Positions 24,268 through 35,901 of a stretch of DNA of 64,000 bases are shown here, one piece after another; the first letter of the stretch is position 1; the number at the start of each line of letters is the position of its first letter. The DNA comes from Allodiplogaster sudhausi. Its lineage: Eukaryota; Nematoda; Chromadorea; Rhabditida; Diplogasteridae. Under the pieces are notes generated by a model. The model ran no database searches and was not told the origin of the DNA. It worked only from the letters and a program-made list of their open reading frames with translations. Both the position numbers and the translations under genes were made by a program. The DNA lies in assembly GCA_945643635.1 (NCBI GenBank), contig CALZFC010000354.1, positions 1,500,001 to 1,564,000 on the forward strand. The letters run 5' to 3'.

Positions 24268-25429
24268 CAGAGATGGTAAATGGCCCAGGCCCAAAACTTT
24301 TGGGCCGGCTCGGCAAGAACCATTTTAGGGCCCTAGAATTTTGGGCCCCACTTTTAAAGTTTGGGTAAAAAAATTCCATGGGCTATGTACCTTAAAATTT
24401 AGAAGTTTTTTATTTAAGCGTATTTACATGCATCTTTTCCATTAAAAAAATGATGGAATTTTCTATTAAAATAAATTCTGGCTTATCAGAAATATTGATT
24501 TTTCGGAGACACAATGCGAGAGAGAACCGGGAAGTCACTGCTTTTTCTAACTAATCAGTGGTTCGATTACCCAAGTATAACTATCCAAGTTTGAGATCAC
24601 TTTATACCCGGATTGCTCCGGATTGCTACAACGTCATGGGACCTCATCGGCAATGGGAGAAGCGGATGAACCAAGCGAGGCTCCGGCGACGCGAACAGAC
24701 GGACGAGCTGAAGCGGCTACAGTCGCGCATAAAGCCGGTCCATTTGCCTGGACAGCTGAGTTGGTAGAGCAGCAGCTATGTCTATTATTTTACATAGAAA
24801 ATTTTTTTAATTTGCTGATTCGAAAATTGGATCTTCAGAGTCTTGGGACGTGAGCAGCTCGCTGATTGAGAGTGTCGTCGAATGGCTACGATTCAGTGGT
24901 GGGATCCACTGCCGATTCAACGGCGGTAGCGGAAAGGGGGGCAGTAGCGGATGAATGGGAAGTTGGACGATGTTGAGTAGGCACTCAATCAGACAGTCAA
25001 AGAAGGGAATTCTGCTCGGCTAACGAGATGCCGAAGGTATAGCATTTCATGTGAGGATCTCTCATCAACGTCGGTGGCAAGGTCGAGGAGAAAGTTGAGT
25101 AGGAGGGTTGATTCTTCGTTTTGTCCCGCGCTCGATTATCCTCAAATCCAATAAATCGAATCTTCCGAAGAAACCATTTGACTGGCCGTGATAACAACTG
25201 CCTAATATCGAGAAATCGATGCTACGAAGATTAATCTTAGAGTGTGGAAGGAAATTTTTTGGAAAAAGATTAATCTATGAAGAAAGTTTATCATCTCACT
25301 TTCATCTGACTGGACAACATAGTATGCTTATCGGGCCCAAACGGTCCTGCGGGCCGGCCCACCTTTTTTGGGCCCAGCCCGGGGCCCTGGGAAGTTGGGC
25401 CGGACCGGGCTGGACTGTTCCCATCTCTG
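24268..25429. mobile_element. hAT-like element of 1162 bp with 8-bp TSD
   Basis: The ends are CAGAGATGG... and ...CCCATCTCTG. They are flanked by an exact 8-bp duplication, ATTGTATG (24260-24267 and 25430-25437). GGGCC-rich sub-terminal blocks face each other at 24283-24360 and 25333-25412. The roughly 900-bp interior is longer than in the other copies. It contains modest open frames on both strands (for example 24558-24767 plus, with an Arg/Gln-rich stretch), but nothing I recognise as a hAT transposase. It lies upstream of T1. Confidence 0.82.
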
Positions 25430-25437
25430 ATTGTATG

Positions 25438-26900
25438 GCATCATAAATCAGTGCACCTTTTTTAAGAATAAACTCAGTTTCCTAATTTCGATTGTTTTTT
25501 GTTGTTGTTTTTGCTACAATAATACTACACACGCCCAATGACTCATTGTCAGCAAGAGAGGTTGCTCGCTCCTGATGTGCTCATAACTTTCTTTAAACTC
25601 AATAGTTTTCGATTCTATTTTTTTTATTGACATCCCCGTTGAATTCTAAAGAAAAACTCTCCAGATGTATTTGAGTCAAATATTTCATTTTTAAATCGAA
25701 ATATTATTTGGGATATTTTAATTTGACGGTTAAAATATCCCAAATAATATAAGCCTAAGCCTCATACTCAAAACTTTTGGTTTCTATATATCAAAATGTA
25801 GAGCTTTAAGAACTCTACAATACATTTTCTTATCGTAACGTGTGTTCTTCTCTAGTGGGGTTAAAAATTGGCTCAAATAGAGGTACCTCGGATATGCTGG
25901 ATTCTAGGAATGCGTGAAGAAGAGGTTTAATTCTCTATGTAATATAAAGTGAACCACTTCATTCGATTCAGCACGTTTTTCTTTTCATAATAGCACTGAA
26001 TCAAAATTTCATAAAATTATCGTTGTCTATGAAAAAGACTCTTTTTTTTCTGCCGTTGACAGAAATGCCAACAAACGACTTTGAACCTGCGACCATGGCT
26101 TTTCAATGTGCATAGCAAATAGGCCAAAATGACATAAAAAAATCCATGTCTCGAAACTGCCGGAACCATTTTTAAAGATTAAACTATAAATCTAGAGCCA
26201 TTTTTGCGCTTTACCGAAATAAAAAAATATCCGGAAAAAGTGTAAATTCACGTAAGGCGGAATATGTGGGCAAAATATTCTAACCCAAAAAATTGGTTCA
26301 AACAATCAATAGATCGAATATTGATGTATGAAAACGTTGTTCGTCTTCGCGAGAGCTTTCTAATGGTATATCACATGTGATGATAAGTTCCATGCGTGAG
26401 AAATAACAGCTGCGGAAATGGCGTCTCAGAAAATTGATTTTTCAATGCTACTCAATGCACTTTTCCGGTGCTCAATCTGAAAAGGAAATAGTGGCTGATA
26501 CGGCACGTCCTCTATATTAATAACAGTAACTTTCTCTCATCCAAGCTGTCAGTATTCCTACGCACGGGTCCAACATTCTCGATGTTGTCGTCAGCACCCT
26601 GGGAGTAGCAATTAACTGCGAAGTCGCCGCGTCCTTCAGCAGCTCCGACCACTCATCATTTTTTTTTTAAATCTTTATCAGCAGGCATGAAGTACGTTTC
26701 GAATAAGATACATTAGGAAAAGTATAAACTTGTTACCATGAGCTGATGTAATAAGGCTGCTTCAGATCTAGCCCATTAGAAAAGAAAATAATACAGCAAC
26801 AAGGAAGTTGATAAATAATGTAAAGGCATTAATGAAGCTAATAATAGTATAGAGACAAAGAAATATTAATTTAGAAAACAGAGAGAAAAAAAAAGAAGCA
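25438..26900. other. Long gap, no gene; one perfect short hairpin
   Basis: I see no gene, splice-supported exon or known element. The only clear structure is a perfect 21-bp inverted repeat with an 8-nt loop at 25701-25750 (arms ATATTATTTGGGATATTTTAA and its complement). Confidence 0.55.
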
Positions 26901-26916
26901 CTCAAATAGCTTTTAA

Positions 26917-29585
26917 TTAATGAGATAGAGTAAGGGAAGCTATCAGACGTCGAGCAAGAGGACGATTATCAAAAATTATGTCTGGCAAGCTATTCCAGTC
27001 TTTCACTACTCTATTAGGGAGGAAGTATTTAAAGGCATTATTTCTACATAGATGATGGGTCATCTTAAATCGATGACCCCTAGTACGACTGGAAGGTAGG
27101 ACACAAAATATTAGCTTAGGATCAACATCAATCAACTTCAGGAATATTTTATATGTATACATAAGATCATTGAATCGCCATCGAGATGAGAGGGTGTGAC
27201 AAGAGAGAATAGAGAGACGTTCAGAGTAACTAGGGTGCTTTCCTATTCTTCTGAAAACAAGGCGTGTGAATAGACGTTGAACGTTTTCGATGGTGTTTGG
27301 TAATAATGAAGAGAAATCTCGCGGGGGATTCCAGATCTCACTGGCATATTCTAGGATCGGACGCACATATGTAATGAAAAGACGCATAAGTAGTTTAGGG
27401 TCGCGTGTTCGGAAGCTTCGGAGGATAAGAAGTGCTCGAGAGCGTGCTTTGTTACTTATAATTCGGATATGTTCGTTAAAGGAAAGATCATGAGAGATGG
27501 TTACCCCTAGATCGCGGAAAGAAAGACAGATAGAAAGAGGAATACCATTCAAAAGAGGGGAGAAGGAGGGGTCACGCAAAGGGAACGTTCGGTAAGAAAG
27601 GAACCGATGAATCGTAGCAAGCAGCCAGAGATGCCATAGGCTTCTAGCTTATGCAAGAGGAAACTAATAGGAACTGAATCGAGGCGAATGAAAGCAGCAA
27701 AGAAGAGGGATGAGAGGGGCCTACGGATGATGCTGTATCTTGTCTATGCCAATCAATTTCTTTACAATTAAAGTCGCCGCAGATGAAATGAGGGCAGGAG
27801 TGTTCAGATAGAAGATCATATAGCGATGAGAGAGCATGGCTGAAGTCAATTTCGGAACAAGTAGGGCTCCGATAAATGACAGTAATAACAATAGAGGCGC
27901 GTCCAGAGTCAATTCGAAGAGACAGAAGCTGGCAGTAGTCGGAGAAAGACTAAGAGTGCACAGGAGTGTGGATGAGAACCGGGAATTTAAGATTAAAGCT
28001 ACGCCCCCTCCAAGGAATTCAGAGACGCGATCACATCGATAAACTGTGTATGAACCACCTAATGAGAGAGACGAATCGGAGAGTCGGTCGGGGCTTCCCC
28101 AAGTTTCAGTGATGGCTAAGAGATCAATTGAGTGGTTTGTCATGAGTAGATTATAAATGTCAAGCTTATTGGAAAGAGAGCGAAAATTTACTAAATAGAG
28201 ACTAAGCAGAGTGTTCTTTTTGGTAGACAATGCAGATATTGATGTGCACGGATCCGTGGGTATACTAGGCAAAGAGATGCAGCCTGAATTGGGTGAGATA
28301 GATGCATGATCCCTAAATGGAGAGACTCAGGCAGAGCCAAGAGATTGCGAGGGGGCAGAAGGGGAAGAGGGAACTCCGGAGGAGAGAGAGGAGGAAAGGG
28401 CAGCTGACTGATCCATCGCCAATGGCGACGCCTGAGGAGTCGGCTTCGTGTCGGCTCGCTTGGCTGCATCATCTTCATCCTCGTCTTCCTCGGGTTGCGT
28501 AGCGAGCCTGCGCTTGCGCTCGCGCCCGTTGGAGAGAGCAGCAACGGCAGAGAGCGAGGCAAGCTTGCGGGCGAGGACCTTGTGAGAGAGGGGCTGCTTC
28601 TTCCGCCGACCACGCACAGAGGGCGTTGGTGGCGGAACATTCGAGAAGGCCTGCTCAGGGGAAGAGGGCATTGCAGCCCTGACACGGTTGCTGTTCACAA
28701 AGGTCCTGGAAGAAGAGAGAGAATCAGACCCCCTACGGCCGCCGGAGGCGGCTTTTTGTTGGTTTGCTAGAGATCGAGGTGGAAGGGGACGTGGAGAGCG
28801 CAGCTCAACCACTTTTTCATCCCTCACAACAAACCGCAACTCTCCGCATTCCGCATTTCGCTTGCCGGCCTCTCTCCGCGCGGCCGTCTCCTGCGCCAGC
28901 TGCTCGGGTGTCAGGTTGCGACGCCAATAGGCATGCGAGTTCACGGCGACTTCAGGATGCTTCTTAGCTCGGGCGGCGGACAGAAAGGACTCACGGAGCG
29001 AGTTCGATCGGAATTCCACTTTCACAATTCTCGGCGCACTCTTCCCATGCCGGTGAGTACTGATCTCACCGTTCTGGAGAGAAGCCAAGAGAAGAGAGTT
29101 CTGAGACTGTTGAATGATCTCTGTGACAATTCTCATGTCATTCTCATCTGTCGCTGTCTCTGATTCCTTTTCAGGAAATCCCTTAAGAACCGCCCTCTTT
29201 GCCTTCTCCTCCAGCATGTCTCTTCGCCCATAGAGGGCAGAAGAGACAGCAGTAGTGATCTGCTGAATGGAAGGGGGAGAGGCGCCAAGTGGAAGGGGGA
29301 GAGGCGCCAAGACTGCTGGGGAGACGCTGCGACATGTGAGTAGAGGGTGCGAGAGAGAGACTGTGGCTGAGAGAGAGAGTGAGAGACAGACGAAGACTGA
29401 GACGATTGATTGAGAGGAGAAGAAAGGAGACGGTTGATGGTCTCAACAAGAGACTTGTTAGATTCCACCAACTCGGAGATATTCGAAGAGAGAGAGGCGA
29501 TGGAGAGAGATTGAGACTGGAAGGAAGCCCTTAGCTCATCACAGAGAGACGTGAAGGCTTGGAGAAGGACTTGACCCTCAGACAT
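26917..29585 (-). mobile_element. CR1-like non-LTR retrotransposon, internally deleted
   Basis: A minus-strand LINE. The 5' portion (28327-29585) is an ORF1 in two overlapping frames. The first has a heptad-like leucine/serine stretch (SIASLSSNISELVESNKSLV). The second has an RRM-like core (RAVLKGFPEKES ... APRIVKVEFRSNSLRESFL) and a basic tail. The two frames are separated by a 22-bp tandem duplication near 29280-29324. ORF2 begins with an AP-endonuclease region (27721-28272: VNFRSLSNKLDIYNLL, DLLAITETWGS, GGGVALI). It then jumps to the C-terminal part of the reverse transcriptase region (26917-27579: FRDLGVTISHDLSFNEHI, YVRPILEYASEIWNP). The catalytic polymerase block with its YADD motif is missing. 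The copy cannot move by itself. Confidence 0.85.
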
Positions 29586-30060
29586 TAACAGAGGAATTTA
29601 GAATTTAGAGAAAAGCTCTGATAGTACGAGATACGCTCTCGCGGGCCACCCGCGCCACTGGTCACCGAACACACAGTCACTGCCCGGCAGCCTACCAACA
29701 GAGGCCTTTTCTCAACCCAGAGGGGAGAGAGCGACCGTCACGCACCAAACCAAATTGGACTAGATTGGCATCAGGGACACTCCAGGCATGTGGAGGTAGC
29801 AGGGGAGCAAAAGGGCACGGCAAAGCAAAGAAGCTACACACGAAAGGTGAGAAATGAGAGAGGGAAGGAGCGAGCAACCTCTCCTCCCGAGACCAGAGCG
29901 CGTGTATGATCATTCTCCTTGTCTCTCTCTCTCTCTCTCTCTTCTCTCTCTATCTCTCTTCTCTCTCTCTATCTCTCTTCTCTCTCTTTCTCTCTGCTAC
30001 TCTCTCTCTCTGCTACTCTCTCTCTCTCTCTTTCACATCCCCGCTGCCGTTGTATGTTCC
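29586..30060. other. LINE 5' flank and CT microsatellite
   Basis: Sequence upstream of the LINE ORF1, possibly its 5' untranslated region up to about 29900. A CT-rich microsatellite (about 29918-30032) follows. No gene seen. Confidence 0.5.
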
Positions 30061-30159
30061 ATCTTTTGATAACGGCCACTGCAACTTCGACCACCTCTCC
30101 ATAGCCCTTAAAGGAGACCATAGAGGAAAAACTCCTACCACGATGTCCCTGACAGATTG

Positions 30160-30330
30160 GTAAAAAGTACGGTGTTGAGAATCCACAGAAATGCTGCTAC
30201 TGTCACTCGCCTCTCTCCACAGAAAATTGTGGTTTGCACATGTTAAACTGGCGCTCTTGTTTTAACGACTTCATTGAAGTTGATAATATGTATGAAGGCT
30301 TAACAGCAATTCTCCTATCTCTTGTCTAAG
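30160..30330 (+). pseudogene. Cysteine-rich coding fragment, repeated at 57.26 kb
   Basis: Reading from about 30162 gives an open frame KKYGVENPQKCCYCHSPL...ENCGLHMLNWRS, ending at a TAA near 30327. A similar stretch at about 57255-57330 reads NKYGVKNQQKWCYCPSPLSK before a stop. Conservation of the C-C-x-C-x-S-P-L core between the two places suggests a shared coding repeat or gene fragment. I do not recognise the family and cannot find flanking exons, so both look like relics. Confidence 0.3.
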
Positions 30331-32052
30331 AAACTACTCCACCTAATGGTAAGAAAATTAGACTCCCTGCAGACAAGTTTGTACGTTCACTGCTTAGAAC
30401 AGTCTTTTCCCAAAGCTAAACTGTCATCCGGTAAGAATTGAATATGAGCATGTCTGTCTAGATGGGCTTCTAGTGAGCGGTCTCCTTCTTGGTTCTCTTT
30501 GTGACATTTTGCTTGAGTGAATGTTTGTTGTTTCTTCTAACATTCTTGTTGCTTCCCCAGGCGACAAGGGTCGAGAGAGAAAAGAGTTTATCAGGAAGAG
30601 TCATTCGATGGTGAAGTAGAGAAAGTGAACAAGGCGACGGGGAAGGGCATGGGCCCGAGGCGTGGTGGTCGTTGACAGCAGGGGAAGGGGATCGAGAGGA
30701 AGGAGAGATAGCGACCCGGCAGAAGGCCGGTCGCTCCCCGGGAGAAAGCTTACTTATGCGTCATAATTGGATCTTATATACTGGGAGCAGAGGGGCGGAT
30801 ACACCGAGAGATAGAGAGGTCAGGCGAAGAGAGAATAATAAGGAGCGAGAGATATACATGCATACAGAGAGTAAATCACAATGCAAGCTATACATACATA
30901 GATACGTTCCCTTTACACTTGTAGGACCGGATACTTTATCGGCGGAGGATAGGAATGCGAACCAGTTACTTTTGTGGCTGATCTGTAGGTTCTTCAGTCG
31001 GGATCCGATCTTCTTCCCGGGTATCCTTCTAGTGATGCGTCCTGTGCCTTGCAATCTGTAAATTCTGAAACTTCCTCATGTGGTGTTTGCGGGTATGCAA
31101 TTATTGTTCCGTGTAAAATGATTGTTAGAATAATTTGATTAGTATGGACGCGTTTTGGTTTGTTGTGTGGCGAAATAGAATAATTGTTGCATGCGGATGG
31201 TCTAAATTGATAACCGGATATTGGCATAGCCAGGGTAAATAAAACTTTTTTTAAGACCCTGTTTAGATACGAAATTTTTCTAGAATACTCTTGAGCCAAT
31301 ATAAATATTATTTGGCATAGCTGTTGCCGCAAAGGGTCTTGAAGGGTTCCTGCTGCTTGGCTACGGCAAGTGTGCCGTCGACCAGGCCGCGAGGAGTGCG
31401 CAGAAAAGTTGATCACGGCGTTCTTGTCTCCGGAGAATGTCGGCGTAGTTGTCTGTGTTGATGATTATATCGATGCAGAATATAGAATTCCGCCCGCACA
31501 TTGAAAAGAAAGGGGGTCCATTTGGACTCTGATGAATAGAAGTGTTATAACGAAATATATGTAATGCAAAAAAAGGTTCTAATCTTCTTGCTTAGTATTA
31601 TTTAGACAATATATCTTCTTGATGTGTTAGAAATGTTCGTTCAGTGGCTCTATTACCCATCGAGTGATAAGTTGTGGTGACAAGGTTGTCTATTGCCATT
31701 AAGCTACAGAGCTTTCGGGAAAAGTCACTAGAAAAGATGACATACAGAGAGTAAATCACACTTCAAGCTATACATACATGCATACATACGTTCCCTTTAC
31801 ACTTGTAGGGCCAGAGGCTTTATCGACGGAGGAGAGGAATGCGAACAGGATGATGATGCCGCCGGTTTAGAAGACAAAGGGGGAATACATGCTGGGCAAC
31901 CCTTCACTTGCCACGCTGTGCAGTTGACTCGATGATTGCATCGATTCCCTCGGCGATGAAGGAGGCGCGAAACTTCTAAAAAAAGAGATAGAGATTTAGC
32001 TGCTAAAATACATAGTGAATTATAATTCTAAATATACATAGTTTGCGGCTCA

Positions 32053-32785
32053 CAAGGGAACGGTCTATCCATAGGGTGGCGGATTGCAACGAAATGTGGT
32101 TTCCTTGAAAGCTGAAGTTCTAAAATATATGGAAACGTGAAAAATTTTTGCCCGTTTGGCCTCAGAACCCAGAAATAAATCGATAAAAATCTACCTCCCG
32201 GTAAGGCAAGCAAATTTTCCGAAAAAAAATTTTTTTCGCTGAAATTCACAATAGGGGGTTTTCGGTACCTGGAACACGAATATCATATTCATTTCTTATC
32301 ATGAAGTAATTTTCCCGAGTTACAGTAAGTTTACCCCTCTTTTCGACGGAAATTGATCTCTGTTTGATCTCTGGGCTGGGAATGGTACAACAGTACCACA
32401 ATATGCATCTTGGCAATGTTCTGCTTCTTCTCATACGTCCTTCTCTAATTGGTGCGAAAAATCCTATTTCTTCACAGTTACACAGTCCTACTTTAAATTG
32501 CAAATCATTGCAAAACTTTTGCCCGAACTGGGATTTGAACCCGAGAACTGCAAACTGTAACGCAACCGCGTTATCCACTAGACTACGCAGCCACTAGAAA
32601 AAGCCGCACCTGGAACTGCAGACAAAACTTGCCTTACCGGGAGGTAGATATTTATCGATTTATTTCTGGGTTCTGAGGCCAAACGGGCAAAATTTTTTCA
32701 CGTTTCCATATATTTTAGAACTTCAGCTTTCAGGGAAACCACATTTCGTTGCAATCCGCCACCCTATGGATAGACCGTTCCCTTG
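32053..32785. mobile_element. Inverted-repeat element with tRNA-like core in H1 last intron
   Basis: Arms of about 160 bp (32053-32215 and about 32625-32785) are inverted copies with ends CAAGGGAACGGTCTATCC and its complement. The flanks carry TCA on both sides (32050-32052 and 32786-32788). The paralogue H2 has the unoccupied site (near 39583-39590) with a single copy of that triplet. The insertion and its 3-bp target duplication are therefore directly documented. No transposase is present. The centre holds a tRNA-like sequence (32521-32592, minus). Confidence 0.83.
32521..32592 (-). pseudogene. tRNA-like sequence with A and B boxes
   Basis: The minus strand contains TAGTCTAGTGGATAACG (A box) and GGTTCAAATCC (B box) at normal spacing. 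The acceptor strands (GGCTGCG and TTCGGGC) do not pair, the anticodon stem is poor and the T stem has mismatches. It is best read as a tRNA-derived internal promoter or relic inside the inverted-repeat element, not a working tRNA. Confidence 0.55.
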
Positions 32786-34765
32786 TCAGTGTTTTTCATT
32801 CAGAATGCCCACCGGCAGGGCGTGAATTTCCTCCAAGAACTTGACTGAAACACTGCGACGTTCACCGCTGAATGCCTTAAAACGAAGAAAAAAGACATTG
32901 TTGCATATTCCCAAATTAGAAAAAAATGGAGAGTGCATCTATCATAAGGATAAATAAATTTAAAAAAAAGCAACTAACCGTCTTCATTTGTTCGATCACT
33001 TTCTGCTCAGGCTCCTTTTCCTTGCCTTCGCACACCTGAAATATTGTACATTTCTTTTAAATTGTTTTAGAAACAATCATTTTTGATAAGGAAATAGACA
33101 ATAAAATATGAAAACATTAAATAAGTCGACAATTTCAGATGCCAAGTGACCAAGTGAACACAATCGCGGAGAGCGGCAGCGAACTCCTCCGAAATGGCAG
33201 GCTCCACATTTTTGTCCTTGCCGGAGAAGGCGACAAGAACACGCTGCTTCTCAGGAGATCTGCATGGAAGGACAGACGATTATTATTACCATACCTACTC
33301 CTGTATTTCTGTCCATCCTCGTCATAAGTTCAGTCGTTCACTCTTTCCCTCACTTTCTCGTTCTCTCTTTCTCTCCGTCTCCCACTCTTCCCCCTTTACA
33401 CTCTCGCCCTCTCTTTCTTTCTCTGCGTCTCACTCTCTCTCATCCTATCCAACTGACTCCATAACTTTGTCCATAACTGCTCGCTGCCCTGGATAGTTGT
33501 GATGCGCTACCGACTTGAAGTTCACCACGGCGATTCGGCCGTTGTCTATCTTCATGCCGAGGAGGCGAGCGGCCCCTGCACAAATGTGGAAGCAGAACGG
33601 GAATAGAAGAACTTTAATAATTTTTAACAGTACAATTGAACTTTCTAACTGTACAATGAACTTTCTTAACAGTAGAGTTGAACTTTCTTAATAGTACAAT
33701 AGCACATATATTTTGAATGACCTGGTTCCCGGGCATCAGCTGGAGTGCGTTCTCGCAGCCACGCGAGAAGCCGACGAAGACGATGGGCCACTGGATGCCG
33801 AGTCGATCGAGGTGAATCTTGCAAGATTTTTCACCTTTCTTTAATTCCATTATTTCTTTGAAAAACCTTGCTTGGCAGTAAAATAAAATAATAATATCTG
33901 AGTGAATTCGTTAATTTCAAATTTGTCGAACCGCATCACATACTTGAAGTATTGGTGCGAGCCGAATGCCCCGTGCATGTACACGACGGTTCCGCGTGTT
34001 GCTCCGGAAGGCGCAGTGTGGTGACTCACTTCTAAAATGCCGCAAAAGAAGCCCCAAGGGTACCTAATGTTTTCCAGAAAATATTTTGCATGTTGCTGGA
34101 AGTGATAAATATGCGATCGAAAAAATTTCCACTTTTGAACGCCGCAGGATAAATAAGCGTAAAAATTATATGCATAAAATTATGATTCCGAGAGTGCTGC
34201 GCTTAATAAATTACGTGTTTAAATGATTTTATTTATTTATTTTTACAAAATAAATAAATAAATAAATAAATAAACAATTACTTAATGCCTGGTACACGGA
34301 AGTCAGCGCCACTTTCCGGCCGTCAGCAAGACGGAGACTCAATGGCATCGCGAAGACATCCGAGGAATCACGTATCAGTGACTTCTGAAGAGACACAAGT
34401 CATGGAATATACAGTCAAATTTATCAGCCTTCGAAAATCGGGATGAGGAGAGAGCGAGAGGGTGCGAGAGATAGAAAGAAAAGTCAAGGCAATAATGTCC
34501 TCGATAGGGATGCTTCTAGGGGATTTAACTTGGAAAGCCCACCGCTTTTGGGGTGAGCGTGTGCTCCTGGGCCGGAGAAGAAGTGGAGAAGGAGGGACTG
34601 GCAGAGCGGAACTGCAGAAGTCCATTGGAGATTCGGAATGACTGAGAAGGCAGCCGGACCAGCTGGCGGAAAAGCATTCCTCAAGGAAAAGCAAATCATT
34701 TCGCAGTACTTATTAATAGATTATTAAAGGAATTTAAAAACCATAGCATCCATAAATATCAATTC

Positions 34766-35440
34766 AACTGAAGAACAACCGTCCAACGACAGAAATGGAA
34801 GCAAGAGTGATTGTGAGAAATGTTGTAATAATAAAAAAATCACAGAAAATTGCAATAAGTGCGCCTGCCCTCAGCGATATGTACATATATATGTAAAACT
34901 GCAGAATGCAGGTAAGTATGTACATGCATCCGTTATTTGCTTTCTTCTTTCATTTTCATGCTAAGAATATACATCCATTAGATGTCTTATTCATACTTAA
35001 TGCATTTTTTTCCTTGTCTCTCGGTTATCTGATCGTCACGGATTCCTCTCAAAAAGAGTAAATATATATTTATAGCGTGCATCAGACGTTAGACAGATCC
35101 TTTATGCGAATAATACTGTCAGCAGCAAGTTATACAATTTTAGGCTCCACTCATAGGCTGAAGGAAAAAAACAAAGTGAGTAGTATGGAAAAGAGTCAAT
35201 GAAACAACGAAAATGTATGGAAGTTCTTTTTATTAAATTACAAGTTTGGTATCTCTACAATGTCAAACAATCAAATATGTCACTGTACCTCACCCAAATG
35301 CAAATTTCACAAATTTCCATCTGTTTTCAAAATTTATTAATGGAATCAGTGCAGAAAAAATTCCAGGATCCCCTATTGATATGTGATTTGCCTGAAAACG
35401 CTTTCTGAAGTGATATATTCCCACGGCCATTCAGCCCATA
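34766..35440. other. Spacer of the inverted duplication, no gene
   Basis: AT-rich sequence between H1 and the repeat at 35440. Short frames only, with no domain, splice support or repeat structure I can defend. Confidence 0.5.
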
Positions 35441-35796
35441 ATAAAAAAGTTCATCACACATGCATTGAATCATGGCTACGGGTATGCGGGCGGAGCCTGC
35501 CTGTACGCAGCCAAAATCGCATGTTTTATGCGCAAAATTAAAATGCGGGAAATTCAAAGCTGGTTCGGGGCCGTCGGTTATCATAGGCCTGCGTTTTGTC
35601 AGTTGCTAAAATTTACCATACCACGGTAGCATTGGGTCAAGCAACCGCGGTTACGCGTTGCGGTCTTTTCAAGGAGCTGCGTATTGGCGTGACCATTTTT
35701 GATGACCGGGTTTGAATGGGCGTGTATTCCACTTGGGCCATTTGGCCGCGTCCGTGGAAGCCGACGCGGCATCCGTTGAGCGGTACTGTACATTTA
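35440..35796. mobile_element. Repeat R (related to 40650-41420) ending in Tc1-like terminus
   Basis: Blocks here (CATTGAATC, GGCGGAGCCTGC, CAAAATCGCATGTTTTATGCG, CGCAACCGCGG-type, GGGTTTGAATGG) recur in reverse order and strand at 40650-40800 and 41258-41420, so both are copies of one interspersed repeat. The right end reads CGTTGAGCGGTACTGTA, the terminus of the palindromic element at 7045-8124, followed by TA. The repeat may therefore be a degenerate Tc1-like element. Confidence 0.5.
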
Positions 35797-35901
35797 TAAA
35801 ATGCAGCACTATCCTATTGGATATGTTTATGTCTGCCGAAACGGAAAATATTTAATATTTAGTGCCATAATCTCAAGACTAGCTGGAATTGAGAGTGGAG
35901 A

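Larger units (their letters stand above)
31904..34677 (-). pseudogene. H1: DUF1057-like alpha/beta-hydrolase gene, missing two exons
   Basis: Exon 1 (34543-34677) encodes MLFRQLVRLPSQSFRISNGL and more Arg/Ser-rich residues, which look like a mitochondrial targeting sequence. Exon 2 starts at 34384 (MPLSLRLADGRKVALTSVYQ). The next exon gives TRGTVVYMHGAFGSHQYF, with the H-G-x-F/P-G-S-H oxyanion loop. Then come GIQWPIVFVGFSRGCENALQ with the G-x-S-x-G-like nucleophile elbow, AARLLGMKIDNGRIAVVNFK, the SPEKQRVL / AFSGKDKNVEP exon, VCEGKEKEPEQKVIEQMKT, SVSVKFLEEIHALP, and the last exon KFRASFIAEGIDAII ending TGA at 31904-31906. Compared with H2, the exons for LITSFLVKKNIRVIGINLPG and for ETVAGAVLVNPTGLRPHRD are gone, and the nucleophile exon has an early in-frame stop near its start. 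Nematode DUF1057 proteins have this fold; substrate unknown. Probably inactive. Confidence 0.7.
30735..34765. repeat. Left arm of a large inverted duplication (contains H1)
   Basis: This arm pairs in inverted orientation with about 36865-40090. Shared landmarks, from outside in: the promoter-like block TATACTGGGAGCAGAGGGGC (around 30776) with the mirrored sequence near 40050; the block around 31800-31960 with 39660-39840; all retained exons of the hydrolase gene; and sequence up to about 34765. The left arm has extra material at about 31060-31740 flanked by direct repeats (30865-30970 and 31741-31855), and a 733-bp element at 32053-32785. Confidence 0.75.

Noticed and set aside
32364..32597. 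Plus frame ending CPNWDLNPRTANCNATALST
   Set aside because: This is the antisense of a tRNA-like sequence, a common annotation artefact.
34249..34276. AAATA tandem run as a telomere-like or origin element
   Set aside because: It is a short AT microsatellite of a kind found throughout the window.
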